Source: Cutibacterium equinum
GTDB lineage: Bacteria > Actinomycetota > Actinomycetes > Propionibacteriales > Propionibacteriaceae
Direction of reading: 5' to 3'
Assembly (NCBI RefSeq): GCF_028021195.1
Contig: NZ_CP115668.1
Location: 186,001 to 250,000, forward strand
Length of the DNA: 64,000 nt
Made by a program: the position numbers and the translations under genes. Under the pieces are notes generated by a model that saw only the letters and a program-made list of their open reading frames with translations, was not told the DNA's origin and searched no databases. Within the stretch, counting starts at the first letter, position 1. Every line of letters begins with the position of its first letter. Positions 1 to 8,822 of the stretch are shown piece after piece.

Positions 1-1
1 C

Positions 2-987
2 GTGGGATCCAAGCCCAGGATGTACTGGATGGATTCACTTCGAGGCTTGGCGGTGGTGTTGGTCGTCTTGCACCACGCAGTCGGTGTCCCTCGTGTTCTC
101 GGCGTCGGCGAAGGACTACTGCTACCGGGCTGGGACGGGTTCGTGGCCTTCTTCTCCTCGTTTCGCATGCCGACCTTACTCGTGATGTCGGGAATGCTAC
201 TGGCCACCTCAGTAAGAAAACCCTTGATCCCCTTTATCTCGGGCAAGATCCGAAAGGTGCTCTGGCCTTATGTGGTCTGGGTGCTACTCACCCTCACCGC
301 ACTGGGCGGACTGTCGACTGTGACCAATCCCCGCATGTGGCTCACAGGCCCCTACCACATGTGGTTTTTGGTGGTCCTGCTCTTCTGTTATCCCGCTGGA
401 TGGCTTAGTCGATGGATACCAGCCTGGCTGATGGCTGTGGGGATGGTGGCATTGCTCGTCGTTCGTGATCCGTCATCGACGTGGATTCGCCGCGTTCTCT
501 TCTACGGAGCGATATTCATGATGGGGGCAGCCCTTCGACGGTATCTGCCCTCTCTGCTTGCCATGCCTGGTTGGATCGCTGGCTTGCTGGGCGTTGTGGG
601 TTTGAGCATTGCATGCTCTCATTCGTTCAGATGGGGACTGGCGCAGCTCAATCATCGTCAGGTCTGGACGCTTCTCCTGCCTTGGGGGGGGTCCTGTCTG
701 TGATGTGGTTGTGGTCGCGAATACCGAGAATTCCGCTGTTGGAGTGGGTCGGTCAGAAGTCAATTGTGCTCTACTGCGTGCACTTCCCAGTGCAGGGCCT
801 GTCCGCATTGGCCTTGCGTGATCTTGCGCTGAGTGCTCCGGTGCTCTTCGTGCTGGTGCAGGTGGTTGTGGGGATCGGTGTCCCGGTTCTCGTGCTGTGG
901 GGTTACCGCTACACGAAAATTCTGTTCGAGTTGCCGGCTCTTCCGCGAATCGAGCGTCGAGCAGTCGAGCAGGCAGGACCGTCGTAG
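2..987 (+). pseudogene. Acyltransferase family 3 membrane protein, interrupted by a frameshift at a G8 tract
   Basis: This is an integral-membrane O-acyltransferase (Acyltransferase_3/OafA-like), a family that acylates surface sugars. The N-terminus carries the family signature WMDSLRGLAVVLVVLHH, followed by several hydrophobic helices. The frame opened by GTG at 2 (ATG at 20 is an alternative) stops at 701-703, just after a run of eight G at 684-691. The remaining membrane segments, from GVLSVMWLWSRIP to the C-terminus, continue in another frame to 987. One extra G (G9) or two fewer (G6) would rejoin them into one protein. The true start could lie left of the window. Its neighbours are glycan genes, so acylation of a surface polysaccharide is inferred. 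It could be a phase-variable gene in the off state, a dead gene, or a sequencing error in the tract. Confidence 0.75.
684..691 (+). repeat. Homopolymeric G8 tract inside the acyltransferase gene
   Basis: Eight consecutive G sit exactly where the acyltransferase reading frame changes. Tracts of this kind are typical slipped-strand mispairing sites in surface-glycan modification genes. Confidence 0.85.
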
Positions 988-1253
988 TTGAGGTCTCCGT
1001 ATCCAAGCTTGGCCCGGCGAGTGTCGCCGCAGTTCAGCATGGTCACTTCGATCCCGGGCTCAAGGTCTTGGGCCGTGTTCGCATCTGACAGGTTTCGTGG
1101 GGCAGATCTGCCGGACACGGCTCCTATCTGCCAAGGCACTACGTCTGAGACTGGTCGTCATGCACAGATGCCCCGGCGCCATCGGTATGGTTAGCTTCGA
1201 AGGTGTGATACCGGAAGGAAGGGGTGCGGTGATGTCCACCGCAGGTACCAGGC

Positions 1254-2102
1254 GTGATTTTGCCGCGAGTCTGTATCGTGTCGGGAGCTGATCGCTTTAC
1301 GGTGCCGAGCTACGTTAATCAGGAGATCTGGGCTCGCGAATTTGGATACGACTATCGGCTCCAATCCCTGCCTGATGCGGGGGATCACAACTACTACTTC
1401 CTGAAGCCTTCCGCGCTGAGGCATTACTTACCCTACTACGATTGGGTGTTTTGGGTCGATGACGACGTCTACTTCACCGATTTCACCGAGGACCGCATCG
1501 CCGGCCTCATCGCGGAGGCGGAGCAGGCAGAGCGCTCGATCATTCTGGCGGACGGCGTGCGGGAGCCCAACGGATGGTGGAACGTGGTCAATGCGGGGGT
1601 CATGCTCGTCCGCAATGACGAGCACGGGCTGCGGTTCCTCAACAGCGTGCTCGAGCCCCTGGAGCAGTTGGTGGCCGAGTGGTGGGATCCCGAGATTGTC
1701 GGCAAGCAATGTGGAGGCGACCAGGATGTTGTCCACTACGCCCTTGTTGAGTTGGGTATGCGCGACCACGCGTTGATCGTCGACCATATGCGACTGAACG
1801 CCCGTCCCCATCACTACCGCACACTGAAGGATGGAACCACCGTGCATTTTGCCGGACACCCGGACAAAGCCTTGTCCGTGATTGATTTCTCCCGAGCCAT
1901 GGGGGTGAGCGATCTCCTCGTACCCAAGGCTCTTCTGGATAAGTACGGGATGCGTCGCCAGACCGTGCTCCTTCCCGGGGAGGAGCGTCGGCGTCGGATG
2001 CGGCTGTCAGTCCACATGAAGGGACGAGCGATGGCCACTCGGCTGGGGGCCAAGGAGCAGGTGAAATCTGCTGTCGCTAAGGTGCGTGATGTGATCGCGT
2101 GA
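1254..2102 (+). CDS. Glycosyltransferase, GT34 (GMA12/MNN10)-like
   Basis: A 282-residue soluble protein with the layout of a GT-A fold glycosyltransferase. VFWVDDDVYFTDF at about residues 64-76 supplies the DxD metal/nucleotide-sugar motif. WNVVNAGVMLVRN near residue 110, GDQDVVHYAL and VHFAGHPDKA follow, an order resembling GT34 galactosyl/mannosyltransferases. The start is GTG at 1254; the ATG at 1232 is out of frame. No strong Shine-Dalgarno is visible. It stands alone on the plus strand, about 270 bases after the acyltransferase. A role in surface glycan assembly is inferred from context; donor and acceptor are unknown. Confidence 0.75.
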   Translation: MILPRVCIVSGADRFTVPSYVNQEIWAREFGYDYRLQSLPDAGDHNYYFLKPSALRHYLPYYDWVFWVDDDVYFTDFTEDRIAGLIAEAEQAERSIILADGVREPNGWWNVVNAGVMLVRNDEHGLRFLNSVLEPLEQLVAEWWDPEIVGKQCGGDQDVVHYALVELGMRDHALIVDHMRLNARPHHYRTLKDGTTVHFAGHPDKALSVIDFSRAMGVSDLLVPKALLDKYGMRRQTVLLPGEERRRRMRLSVHMKGRAMATRLGAKEQVKSAVAKVRDVIA

Positions 2103-2689
2103 GCGGTGCTCGCCGAGGTTCATCCGAGTGCCCAGGGCCACACATTCACTGACCATACTGCGCACATGTAAGCCAAAGGCACCTTAATAGCAGCGGTCGT
2201 CGTCACGGTAAGACTGGTGACGCACGCTTGGTATCTTGAAGTGACAGCGATGGCGTGGGTTGGGGGTTTATGGCGCGATGAGCCGGTCTGGATCGACGGT
2301 CCCTGGCTGCTGAGCTCCCACCCTTACCTTTGCGGCGGAAACCGTATCCACCAGGGCCTCGTCTGCCCGGGGCTCTATGCGAGTCTCGTCGTGTTCTTCA
2401 TGTCTGGTGCGACAGGCTATATGAGTACAGCGCTCGAAAGCCCCCCTGATCATGGTGCCTGTCACCGATCCCAAGGGGGCAGACGCAGCTCGGAAGTTGT
2501 TGGGGCTTAGCGAGCGGGGAGGTCGCAAAGCGCAAATCTGAAGGGTTTCGCACCCTCAAAGAGGCTCGCGCAAAGGGATCCGTTCGGAACTGAGCCAACA
2601 GTCGACCCTGCCCGACCCCGTAGGTGATCCTGCGAGGGTATTCTCATGCCCGCGTTTGAGAATCCCAGTGAACTATCACGCAGCAATGT
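2103..2689. other. Intergenic stretch without a supported gene
   Basis: About 590 bases between the glycosyltransferase and the insertion sequence. Short open frames exist on both strands but lack a ribosome binding site and family resemblance. No clear terminator or promoter was found. It may be decayed sequence associated with the IS insertion. Confidence 0.5.
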
Positions 2690-2713
2690 GGCTCTTCACA
2701 ATCGAGGGTGTAG
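2690..2713 (+). repeat. Terminal inverted repeat of the ISL3 element (transposase 3' side)
   Basis: A 24-bp sequence that matches the reverse complement of 4087-4110 without mismatch. Confidence 0.9.
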
Positions 2714-4001
2714 ATCCGGTCTGAGTCTGCCGGCTTCGAGGAGGGATCGGGTGATGTCGTTGGTCAGGTTGGGGAAGCCTAGGGCGGTGCCGCGTAGGTG
2801 TTCGAGGCGTTCGTTGATGGTCTGGGTGGGGCCGTTGCTGGTGGCGGGCTGGTCGAAGAAGGCCAGGATGTCATCGCGGCGTGTGGTCAGGGTCCGGCCG
2901 AGTCGTGCGACCTCGACCAGGTTGGCGGGAACGCTCGATCCGATCGACGCGATGAGCCGGGTCATGATCTTTGTGCCTTGGGCTCGACTGCCAGCGCGGT
3001 AAACGGTGATCATGGTTTGGTAGACGTCCCAGGTGGCCTCGACCTCGACATGCCGATCATCACTGAACAGTTCATCCACGCGGTGTTGTTGTGTGTCGGT
3101 CAGCAGATCAGCGCCGGTGTGCAGGATTCGGCGGTTCTGGTAGAGCAGGTGGTGCTTGCGGCCGCGGGTGCCATGCAGCATGATTTGGACCCGCCTGCGG
3201 CAGGCATCCAGAGCATCGCCGGCCAACCTCACGACGTGGAACGGGTCTATCACCGTGGTGGCGTCAGGGAGTTCTTCGGCGGTGGCGGTTGTGAAGCCGG
3301 ACAACCCGTCCATGGCCACGATCTTCACTCCGTCGCGCCAGGCTTGTGGTTGGTCGGTCAGCCAGGTTGCCAAGGCCTGCTTCGAGCGTCCTTTGATCAT
3401 CGCCACCGGTCGGCTCGGGCTGGTGCCATCCCGCACCGGGGTCAGGTCGATGACCACGGTCACATACGTGTCACCCTTGTGGGTGTGACGCCACACATGC
3501 TCATCCACGCCTACCACGGTGACGTGGTCCAAGCGGCCGGGCTGGTCAATGAGCAGTCGTTGTCCTTCGGCTGACCGCATCGTTGGCAGTGGTCCATGTC
3601 ACGCCGAGCGCGTGCGCGATCCTCGTCATCGATAGGTGGGTGACCACCAATGCTTCCAGCGCCCACCGTAACGCGCCACGTGACAAGCACGAACGCGGCG
3701 AAGCGGCACCGGTGAGGTGGTGGCGCCACACATGCCCGCAGTCGCGGCACTGGTAGCGGGGTAGCCGGACGTGCAGGGTGGTAGGGCGTCAACCGAACGG
3801 GACGTGCGCCAGGTCGCGGATCACGTTGTCACGCGCTGATCGGTGGCCGCCGCAGCGATGGCACCAGTCATCGGGTTTGATCGGATGGCAGGCCAGCAAG
3901 GCACGCTGGCTGGTCAGGTGTTGACCGACGACCCTCAGGCCGAGGTCGTCAAGCTGGCAGAACGTGGCCAAATCAGGGGTAGTGAAGGCAGCGTTGTCCA
4001 T
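2696..4001 (-). pseudogene. ISL3-family transposase, inactivated by a nonsense codon and a frameshift
   Basis: Read from ATG at 4001 (MDNAAFTTPDLATF) the protein has the ISL3 plan. A zinc-binding region (CHRCGGH then YQCRDCGHVW) is followed by a helix-turn-helix (SMTRIAHALGVTWTTANDAV) and a DDE catalytic domain with TVVGVDEHVW, VAMDGLSGF and NERLEHLRGTALGF. The whole span would give about 435 residues, the family's usual size. Two lesions break it. There is an in-frame TGA at 3789-3791 between HVPFG and RPTTLHV, and a frameshift near 3573, after NDAV and before AEGQRLLIDQ. The C-terminal 294 residues are still open from 3580. It is not expected to transpose by itself, but the intact ends could be moved by a related transposase in trans. 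Confidence 0.88.
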
Positions 4002-4086
4002 GTCAAGGTCATGGGCGGTGACTGTGTGCGAACTCCCATCATTCCAAGGACCCCGACCCGCCTCCGAACCCGAGGCTACCGCCCAC

Positions 4087-4110
4087 CTACACCCTCGATT
4101 GTGAAGAGCC
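4087..4110 (-). repeat. Terminal inverted repeat of the ISL3 element (transposase 5' side)
   Basis: A 24-bp partner of the repeat at 2690-2713, about 86 bases upstream of the transposase start. Confidence 0.9.
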
Positions 4111-4637
4111 CGTTTCACCCCGTCGCCGGTAATGCGACGGTTGCCAGGCGCACTTGCCGTGTTGACGCCGATGCTGTAACTGCCCGCCGAGATCAGGCCA
4201 TGATGACGTCGCAAGCGACACGATCGGCTCCCCAATGTTCGGGACGGCTGCCCGCAAGAAGTCCGTACAGTTTCTCGACGAAACCCCGGTGATGTTGGGT
4301 CAGCTTGACGGCCGGAGATATGATGCGATTCCAAGCAATGGATGCATGCCGAGTTGTGCATCTTAGCGGGAGCGCTGGACCGTTCTCATTCGAATGAAGC
4401 GGATGCCATTTTCGGGACTCAGCATCGACCGATGACGAGGGTAGGGGGCATGACCGACTCGCCCTTCAAGTCCTCGGTGGGGGAGAGACAGCCGATTATG
4501 CCGATCTTATCGACCGGAACCTTGGAAGCCGCGTGTCGGGAGTTATCGGCCGGCGTGCACTTCCCGCTCAGCCGTCATAGTGCGGTGGTTACGCGGCATG
4601 CGTATGTGACTTATCACGAATTTGTCTTGTGCCCCAT
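4111..4637. other. Intergenic stretch between the IS and the glycan operon
   Basis: About 530 bases. An open frame at 4342-4674 on the plus strand has no recognisable family and overlaps the 3' end of the GT2 gene, so it is not called. This is the 3' flank of the minus-strand glycan operon. The IS sits just downstream, so further operon genes may have been lost here. Confidence 0.45.
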
Positions 4638-5570
4638 TCAGAAATCCATCTCGGGTGTGTCAGGGGAGCAGTGACCCGCCACGGCAGCGGACTCCACTAC
4701 CAAGGCAACAAGTTTGCGAGCGACGGCAGCCGGGGTGATGTGGATGATGGCATCAATGGCGTGCGCGAGGGCTGTGGTCCTCCGATAGTCCAGTTTCGAG
4801 GAGGTAGCCAGGACGGCTTTATTCCACAGGGTCACCGGCTCCGGAGCAGCCGGGCCTGTAGCTTCCTCGCCGTGAAGCCTCTCGAAGAGCTGACGGGCCT
4901 GTCCGGACCGGAATGAACGGGCCGCGCGACTGGCGGTGCTCACCGCGGCGGCATGGTGGTTTGTCTCCAGAGTTGGATCAAGGACGACAGGCACTCCTGC
5001 TTCGTGAAGCCGCCAGCCGTAGTCGACGTCCTCCCAGCCATAGGCACGGTAACGGGTGTCGTAGGGGCCGACCTGGTTCCACATGTCTCGCGTGATTGAC
5101 ACGTTTCCGCCCCAGTGGCGCCAGGTCTGGTCGGCATCGGCCCGGTAGGCGCCGGCCCGGGACTGCTCGTCGGCACCAGCTCCGTACACGGCGGTGTAGC
5201 GGTTGTTGGGAAGGACATTGAGGCACATGCCGATGGTTCCCTGCTCGCGATCGGCGTGGCTGGCGACGTGACGCTCGACGTAGTCGGGCGCCGGCTCCAG
5301 GTCGTCGTCACAGCGAATGAGGACGTTGCCTTCGGCGGCCTCGTGGCCGGCGTTGAGAGCCGCGACACGTCCACGATTCTGTGGGAACACCAAGGACCGG
5401 ATCGGCAGGTGGGAATACTTGGTGACGACCTCTTCCGAGCCGTCCATGTCTCCGTCGATGACGACGATGGCCTCCCAGTCCTTGGTTGTCTGGGCTGCGA
5501 GGGCTGTCAGTAGGCGTGGCAGGCGCTGGGCTCCGCGGTATGACGGGATGATGATGGAAGCGGTAGTCAT
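4638..5570 (-). CDS. Glycosyltransferase family 2
   Basis: A 310-residue GT2 (GT-A fold) enzyme that transfers a nucleotide-activated sugar to a growing glycan on the cytoplasmic side. SIIIPSYRG opens the domain at residues 5-12. A nucleotide-binding IDGD lies near 39, the metal-binding CDDD at 87-90, and the catalytic-type WED at 179-181 within YGWEDVDYGWRLHEAG. The start is ATG at 5570: GAGGAAG lies just upstream and the ATG sits one base after the stop of the preceding gene, which suggests translational coupling. An upstream ATG in the same frame is not supported. It is the last gene of the minus-strand glycan operon. Donor and acceptor cannot be read from sequence. Confidence 0.88.
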   Translation of the reverse strand: MTTASIIIPSYRGAQRLPRLLTALAAQTTKDWEAIVVIDGDMDGSEEVVTKYSHLPIRSLVFPQNRGRVAALNAGHEAAEGNVLIRCDDDLEPAPDYVERHVASHADREQGTIGMCLNVLPNNRYTAVYGAGADEQSRAGAYRADADQTWRHWGGNVSITRDMWNQVGPYDTRYRAYGWEDVDYGWRLHEAGVPVVLDPTLETNHHAAAVSTASRAARSFRSGQARQLFERLHGEEATGPAAPEPVTLWNKAVLATSSKLDYRRTTALAHAIDAIIHITPAAVARKLVALVVESAAVAGHCSPDTPEMDF

Positions 5571-5571
5571 C

Positions 5572-7776
5572 TTATTCTTCCTCGAGGTGGGGTTGGATGG
5601 CCGTGGGAGCGGAGACGAACGCGGCGTTGGCATCGACCGGGAACCCGCAACAGCTCCTGAGTGTTCGTGAGAACACGTCTGGTGAGAACTTCCCCGCGTG
5701 GTCCAGCACGGTGCGCTCCTCGAGGGGGTTCTCGCGGAACTGGCGGACGGCCTGCGTCACGGCTCCGGGGGTTGCGGAGTCGAAGAATCGTCCGGAGACG
5801 CCGTCCACGACGGTGTCCAGGTAGCCGCCGGCATGGAGTGCCAAGCAGGGGGTTCCGAAGGCGGAGCCCTCCACAGGTGTCAACCCGAAGTCCTCCTTAC
5901 TTGGCGCGATGACTGCTGCTGCGTGAGCATAGGCCCACCGCAACTGGGCGTCACTGATGCCCTCGAAGAAGGATACGTTGGCCGGAGCGAGGTCGTGCAA
6001 TTCGTCGCGCAGCGGCCCTGACCCGATGACAACAAGGTGCTCGTTCGGCAGGTCCGCGAAGGCGCGCAGTAGGACGTCGACGTTCTTGTACGGCATGAGT
6101 CGACTGACCGTCAGGAAGAAGGAGGGATGATCCTCCAACCCGGGCAGTGGTTCTTGAGGGCCTTGCGGGTCCAAGGAATACGGCGGGTGGACAATCGTCG
6201 CATCGATGCCGTAGACGTCTCGGATGCGGTCGCGTACCACAGTGGAGTTGCACAGGTAGAGGTCAGCCGATGCGGCAGCTTTCTGGTCCCAGCGACGCAA
6301 GGCTGGGGTGAGTGTCTTGAGTACAATCCCCTTGGGCGAGCGCCACCACTTGCCGCCGAGGTAGTCGTCGGCAAGGTAGAGGAATCGGGCGGGGGAGTGG
6401 CAGTAGACCACCTTGCGGCAGCGTGGGGGGGTCTTCAGCCCATGGGCAAAGCCGGTTGTTGAGACGAGCACAACGTCGGTTCCTTCCGGAACGCGGGTGT
6501 GGTCGAAGGCCCAGCCATAGAGGGGAAGCCCGGCGCGGAAGTGGCGACGCAGCCATCCGATTCGGTTGAGTGGCGAGGTGATGACCTGGTGACTCCGGAA
6601 CTCCGGGTAGGTGAGATCCGGCTCATACACCGATGTGACGATGGGGGCTTGAGGGAACATCGTGGCGAACTGGCTGACGACCCGTTCCGCGCCCCCGCGT
6701 TGGGTGAGGTAGTCATGGGCGATGGCGATTCGTGGACGGCTTTCATGCTGGGGCCCGCCATCTGAGCCGCGGTCGGGGTGCACTGGATCAGGGAGGTTGA
6801 GGGCCGAGCGGACACGTTGGCCCACCTTCTCCCAGGTGTACTCGGCGGCGCGTGTCGGCCCGGCATCCCGTAGACGCTCGATGAGGGCGGAATCCCCCAG
6901 AGCAGCGTCGATACCGGCGACGATGGAATCTGTGGAGTCAGGATTGACGAGGACGCCGGCATTCCCGACCACCTCCCCGAGGGCCGTGGTGGAGGATGCG
7001 ACGACGACGCTTCCGCAGGCCATCGCTTCAAGAGCCGGCAGGCCGAATCCCTCGTAAAGTGAGGGGATCACGGTGGCGGCCGCTCCTCTGTACCACGCGG
7101 GTAGATCCTCTTCTGGGATTCCTCCCAGGAAAACGACGCGGTCGGCAATGCCGAGGGATACCGCGAAGGATTCCAACTCGGCGTCGCGGGAGCTTGAGAA
7201 CACCAGCTTGACATCAGGGACTCGGGACAACGCACGCAGCAGTCGGGGAAGGTTCTTGTGTGGCCGACAATTACCGACGTGCAACAGGTAAGGCCAGTCG
7301 CAGGTCATGGTGCGGCCATTCGGGCTGAAGCTGGCATCAACGCCGTTGCCCACAACTGTGATCGTTCCCGCATCCACATCGGCCCATTCGGCGATGCGAT
7401 TGCGAGAGAACTCGGAGACCGTCAGGGTGGCGATATCATCCCGCTTGACTGCCCGCCTCACCACAGACTGGTAGTAGGCCCGTTTCGCGGTCGATCGTTC
7501 GTCCTCGATGTCGAGGTGGATGAGGTCGTGGACGGTGAAGGCGCTCCTGCCGTGCCACGACAGGCATGGCGTGTATCCAGGCGACACGTAAATGCTGTTC
7601 GACTCGTCGATCCCGGCCTTGTGCGGTAGGAGCTCGGACTCGATCAACCCACGAGCGCTGACGGGGTGAGCGCCGCGAAGATCAATCGTGTCGGGAGGCA
7701 TCGCCTTTCGTATGTGTTCGGAGAACCGTCCAATCCCGTGGGAACCTGACCATCGGGAGTCGAAGAGGATGGTCAT
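5572..7776 (-). CDS. Fused double GT4 glycosyltransferase
   Basis: A 734-residue protein made of two complete GT-B fold, GT4-type transferases in tandem. Domain 1 covers about residues 1-325, with VGNGVD, LLHVGNCRPHKNL and the donor-binding PSLYEGFGLPALEAMACG at 238-255. A charged linker (about 330-346) leads to domain 2 from RIAIAHDYLTQRGGAERV near residue 350, which has TVSRLMPYKNVDVLL and APSKEDFGLTPVEGSAFG. Single GT4 enzymes are usually 350-400 residues, so this is a true fusion. It probably adds two successive sugars to the same lipid-linked glycan. The start ATG at 7776 overlaps the stop of the upstream GT4 gene (ATGA). Confidence 0.88.
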   Translation of the reverse strand: MTILFDSRWSGSHGIGRFSEHIRKAMPPDTIDLRGAHPVSARGLIESELLPHKAGIDESNSIYVSPGYTPCLSWHGRSAFTVHDLIHLDIEDERSTAKRAYYQSVVRRAVKRDDIATLTVSEFSRNRIAEWADVDAGTITVVGNGVDASFSPNGRTMTCDWPYLLHVGNCRPHKNLPRLLRALSRVPDVKLVFSSSRDAELESFAVSLGIADRVVFLGGIPEEDLPAWYRGAAATVIPSLYEGFGLPALEAMACGSVVVASSTTALGEVVGNAGVLVNPDSTDSIVAGIDAALGDSALIERLRDAGPTRAAEYTWEKVGQRVRSALNLPDPVHPDRGSDGGPQHESRPRIAIAHDYLTQRGGAERVVSQFATMFPQAPIVTSVYEPDLTYPEFRSHQVITSPLNRIGWLRRHFRAGLPLYGWAFDHTRVPEGTDVVLVSTTGFAHGLKTPPRCRKVVYCHSPARFLYLADDYLGGKWWRSPKGIVLKTLTPALRRWDQKAAASADLYLCNSTVVRDRIRDVYGIDATIVHPPYSLDPQGPQEPLPGLEDHPSFFLTVSRLMPYKNVDVLLRAFADLPNEHLVVIGSGPLRDELHDLAPANVSFFEGISDAQLRWAYAHAAAVIAPSKEDFGLTPVEGSAFGTPCLALHAGGYLDTVVDGVSGRFFDSATPGAVTQAVRQFRENPLEERTVLDHAGKFSPDVFSRTLRSCCGFPVDANAAFVSAPTAIQPHLEEE

Positions 7777-8822
7777 GACTCGACCTTGTCGTAGATTCGT
7801 GAGATTTCCGTCGCCATTCCGCGCACTGTCGGTACCTCGTCAGAAAGCTTGGGGCGCTGGTCCATGTGAAGGCCCTGCTCGACCGCGATCCTGGCCAAGC
7901 CGTCGATGTCGTCGGCCTCCGCGATGCATCGCGGAGGCAGGATCTCCGGGTTACCGCCGATCGGGCTGGCAGAGACCCCCATCCCCTGTGCGACCGCGTC
8001 GAGGAGAGTGTAGGAGCAGTTGTCCGACTTCGATGGCTGAATGATGACGTCATGGTCGGCCATCGCTTCGTCGGGATTGACGAAGCCGGGGAAACTCACC
8101 TTGTCGTCGAGGCCCAAGCGGTGCGTCAAGGTCTTGAGGGACGCTTCCTCCTCCCCGGTACCGGCCACCGTCAGGGTTGCCTCCGGGTGATCACGGACAA
8201 TGTGTGCGAAGGCTCGAACCGTCGCACCAATGTTTTTTTCCTTGGACAGCCGTGCCAAGGACAGCAGCTTCAGGCCGGGCTCACGGGATGGCGGGGTGGC
8301 GGGTCGGTCCACCCCGTTGAGGATGACCGTAATCGGCGTCTTGGTGTGCCAAAACTTGCGCATGTCCCGTCTGGTCGAGGCGCTCACGGCGATCACGTGC
8401 GAGAACCGACGCAGCCGTACGTGATGGGCCGTCTCCATCGCGATGGCCGAGGGCAATGTCGGATGGAACATGAATCGGTCCGGCGGGATGTGGTGCTCGG
8501 TGGACACGAGCTTGACTCCAGTCCCGACCGAGGCCATCGTCGCCAGGAAGTCGGCCCTGGCCAGATGAGAGTGGACGATGTCAGGCTTGACTCGTTTGAT
8601 CGTCGCGCGCAATGACGCTGCCGCAGCCCTGGTTCCCGCATCGATGGGAAGATCAGCAACCTCAACGTTCATCTCACGTAGCCGGTCGGCCAACGGGCCC
8701 GACGGGCAGGTGACGACCATCCTCCAGCCAGGAATCCCCACCGAGGCGACGTCGAGGATGTGACGAGCAACCCCGGCGAGGTTGCTCACCGGGGACACCC
8801 ACAGGGTGGTCCGCTCGTTCAT
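7773..8822 (-). CDS. Glycosyltransferase family 4
   Basis: A 349-residue GT4 enzyme. VSPVSNLAGVARHILDVA forms the N-terminal glycine-rich loop. VILNGVDRP and LLSLARLSKEKNIGATVRAF mark the C-terminal donor-binding domain, followed by QPSKSDNCSYTLLDAVAQG in place of the usual ExFGxxxxE. The second Glu position is unusual (DNCSYTLLDA), so catalytic details may differ. ATG at 8822 is chosen because it overlaps the upstream stop as TGATG. A GTG nine bases earlier is the alternative. It is part of the minus-strand glycan operon. Confidence 0.82.
   Translation of the reverse strand: MNERTTLWVSPVSNLAGVARHILDVASVGIPGWRMVVTCPSGPLADRLREMNVEVADLPIDAGTRAAAASLRATIKRVKPDIVHSHLARADFLATMASVGTGVKLVSTEHHIPPDRFMFHPTLPSAIAMETAHHVRLRRFSHVIAVSASTRRDMRKFWHTKTPITVILNGVDRPATPPSREPGLKLLSLARLSKEKNIGATVRAFAHIVRDHPEATLTVAGTGEEEASLKTLTHRLGLDDKVSFPGFVNPDEAMADHDVIIQPSKSDNCSYTLLDAVAQGMGVSASPIGGNPEILPPRCIAEADDIDGLARIAVEQGLHMDQRPKLSDEVPTVRGMATEISRIYDKVES

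Larger units (their letters stand above)
2690..4110 (-). mobile_element. ISL3-family insertion sequence (1421 bp) with perfect 24-bp terminal inverted repeats
   Basis: The bases at 2690-2713 (beginning GGCTCTTCACAATCGAGG) are the exact reverse complement of those at 4087-4110. Between them lies a full-length but broken ISL3-type transposase on the minus strand. The 8-bp flanks (AGCAATGT on the left, CGTTTCAC on the right) are not identical, so no target duplication is left. Either the insertion is old or the flanks have rearranged. Confidence 0.9.

Noticed and set aside
2217-2510. 97-codon plus-strand frame after the glycosyltransferase
   Set aside because: No ribosome binding site, odd composition and no resemblance to a family; a competing frame is open on the other strand.
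2682-4118. Target-site duplication around the ISL3 element
   Set aside because: The 8-bp flanks differ (AGCAATGT versus CGTTTCAC), so no duplication can be claimed.
4342-4674. 110-codon plus-strand frame between the IS and the GT2 gene
   Set aside because: It overlaps the 3' end of GT2 and shows no motif or ribosome binding site.
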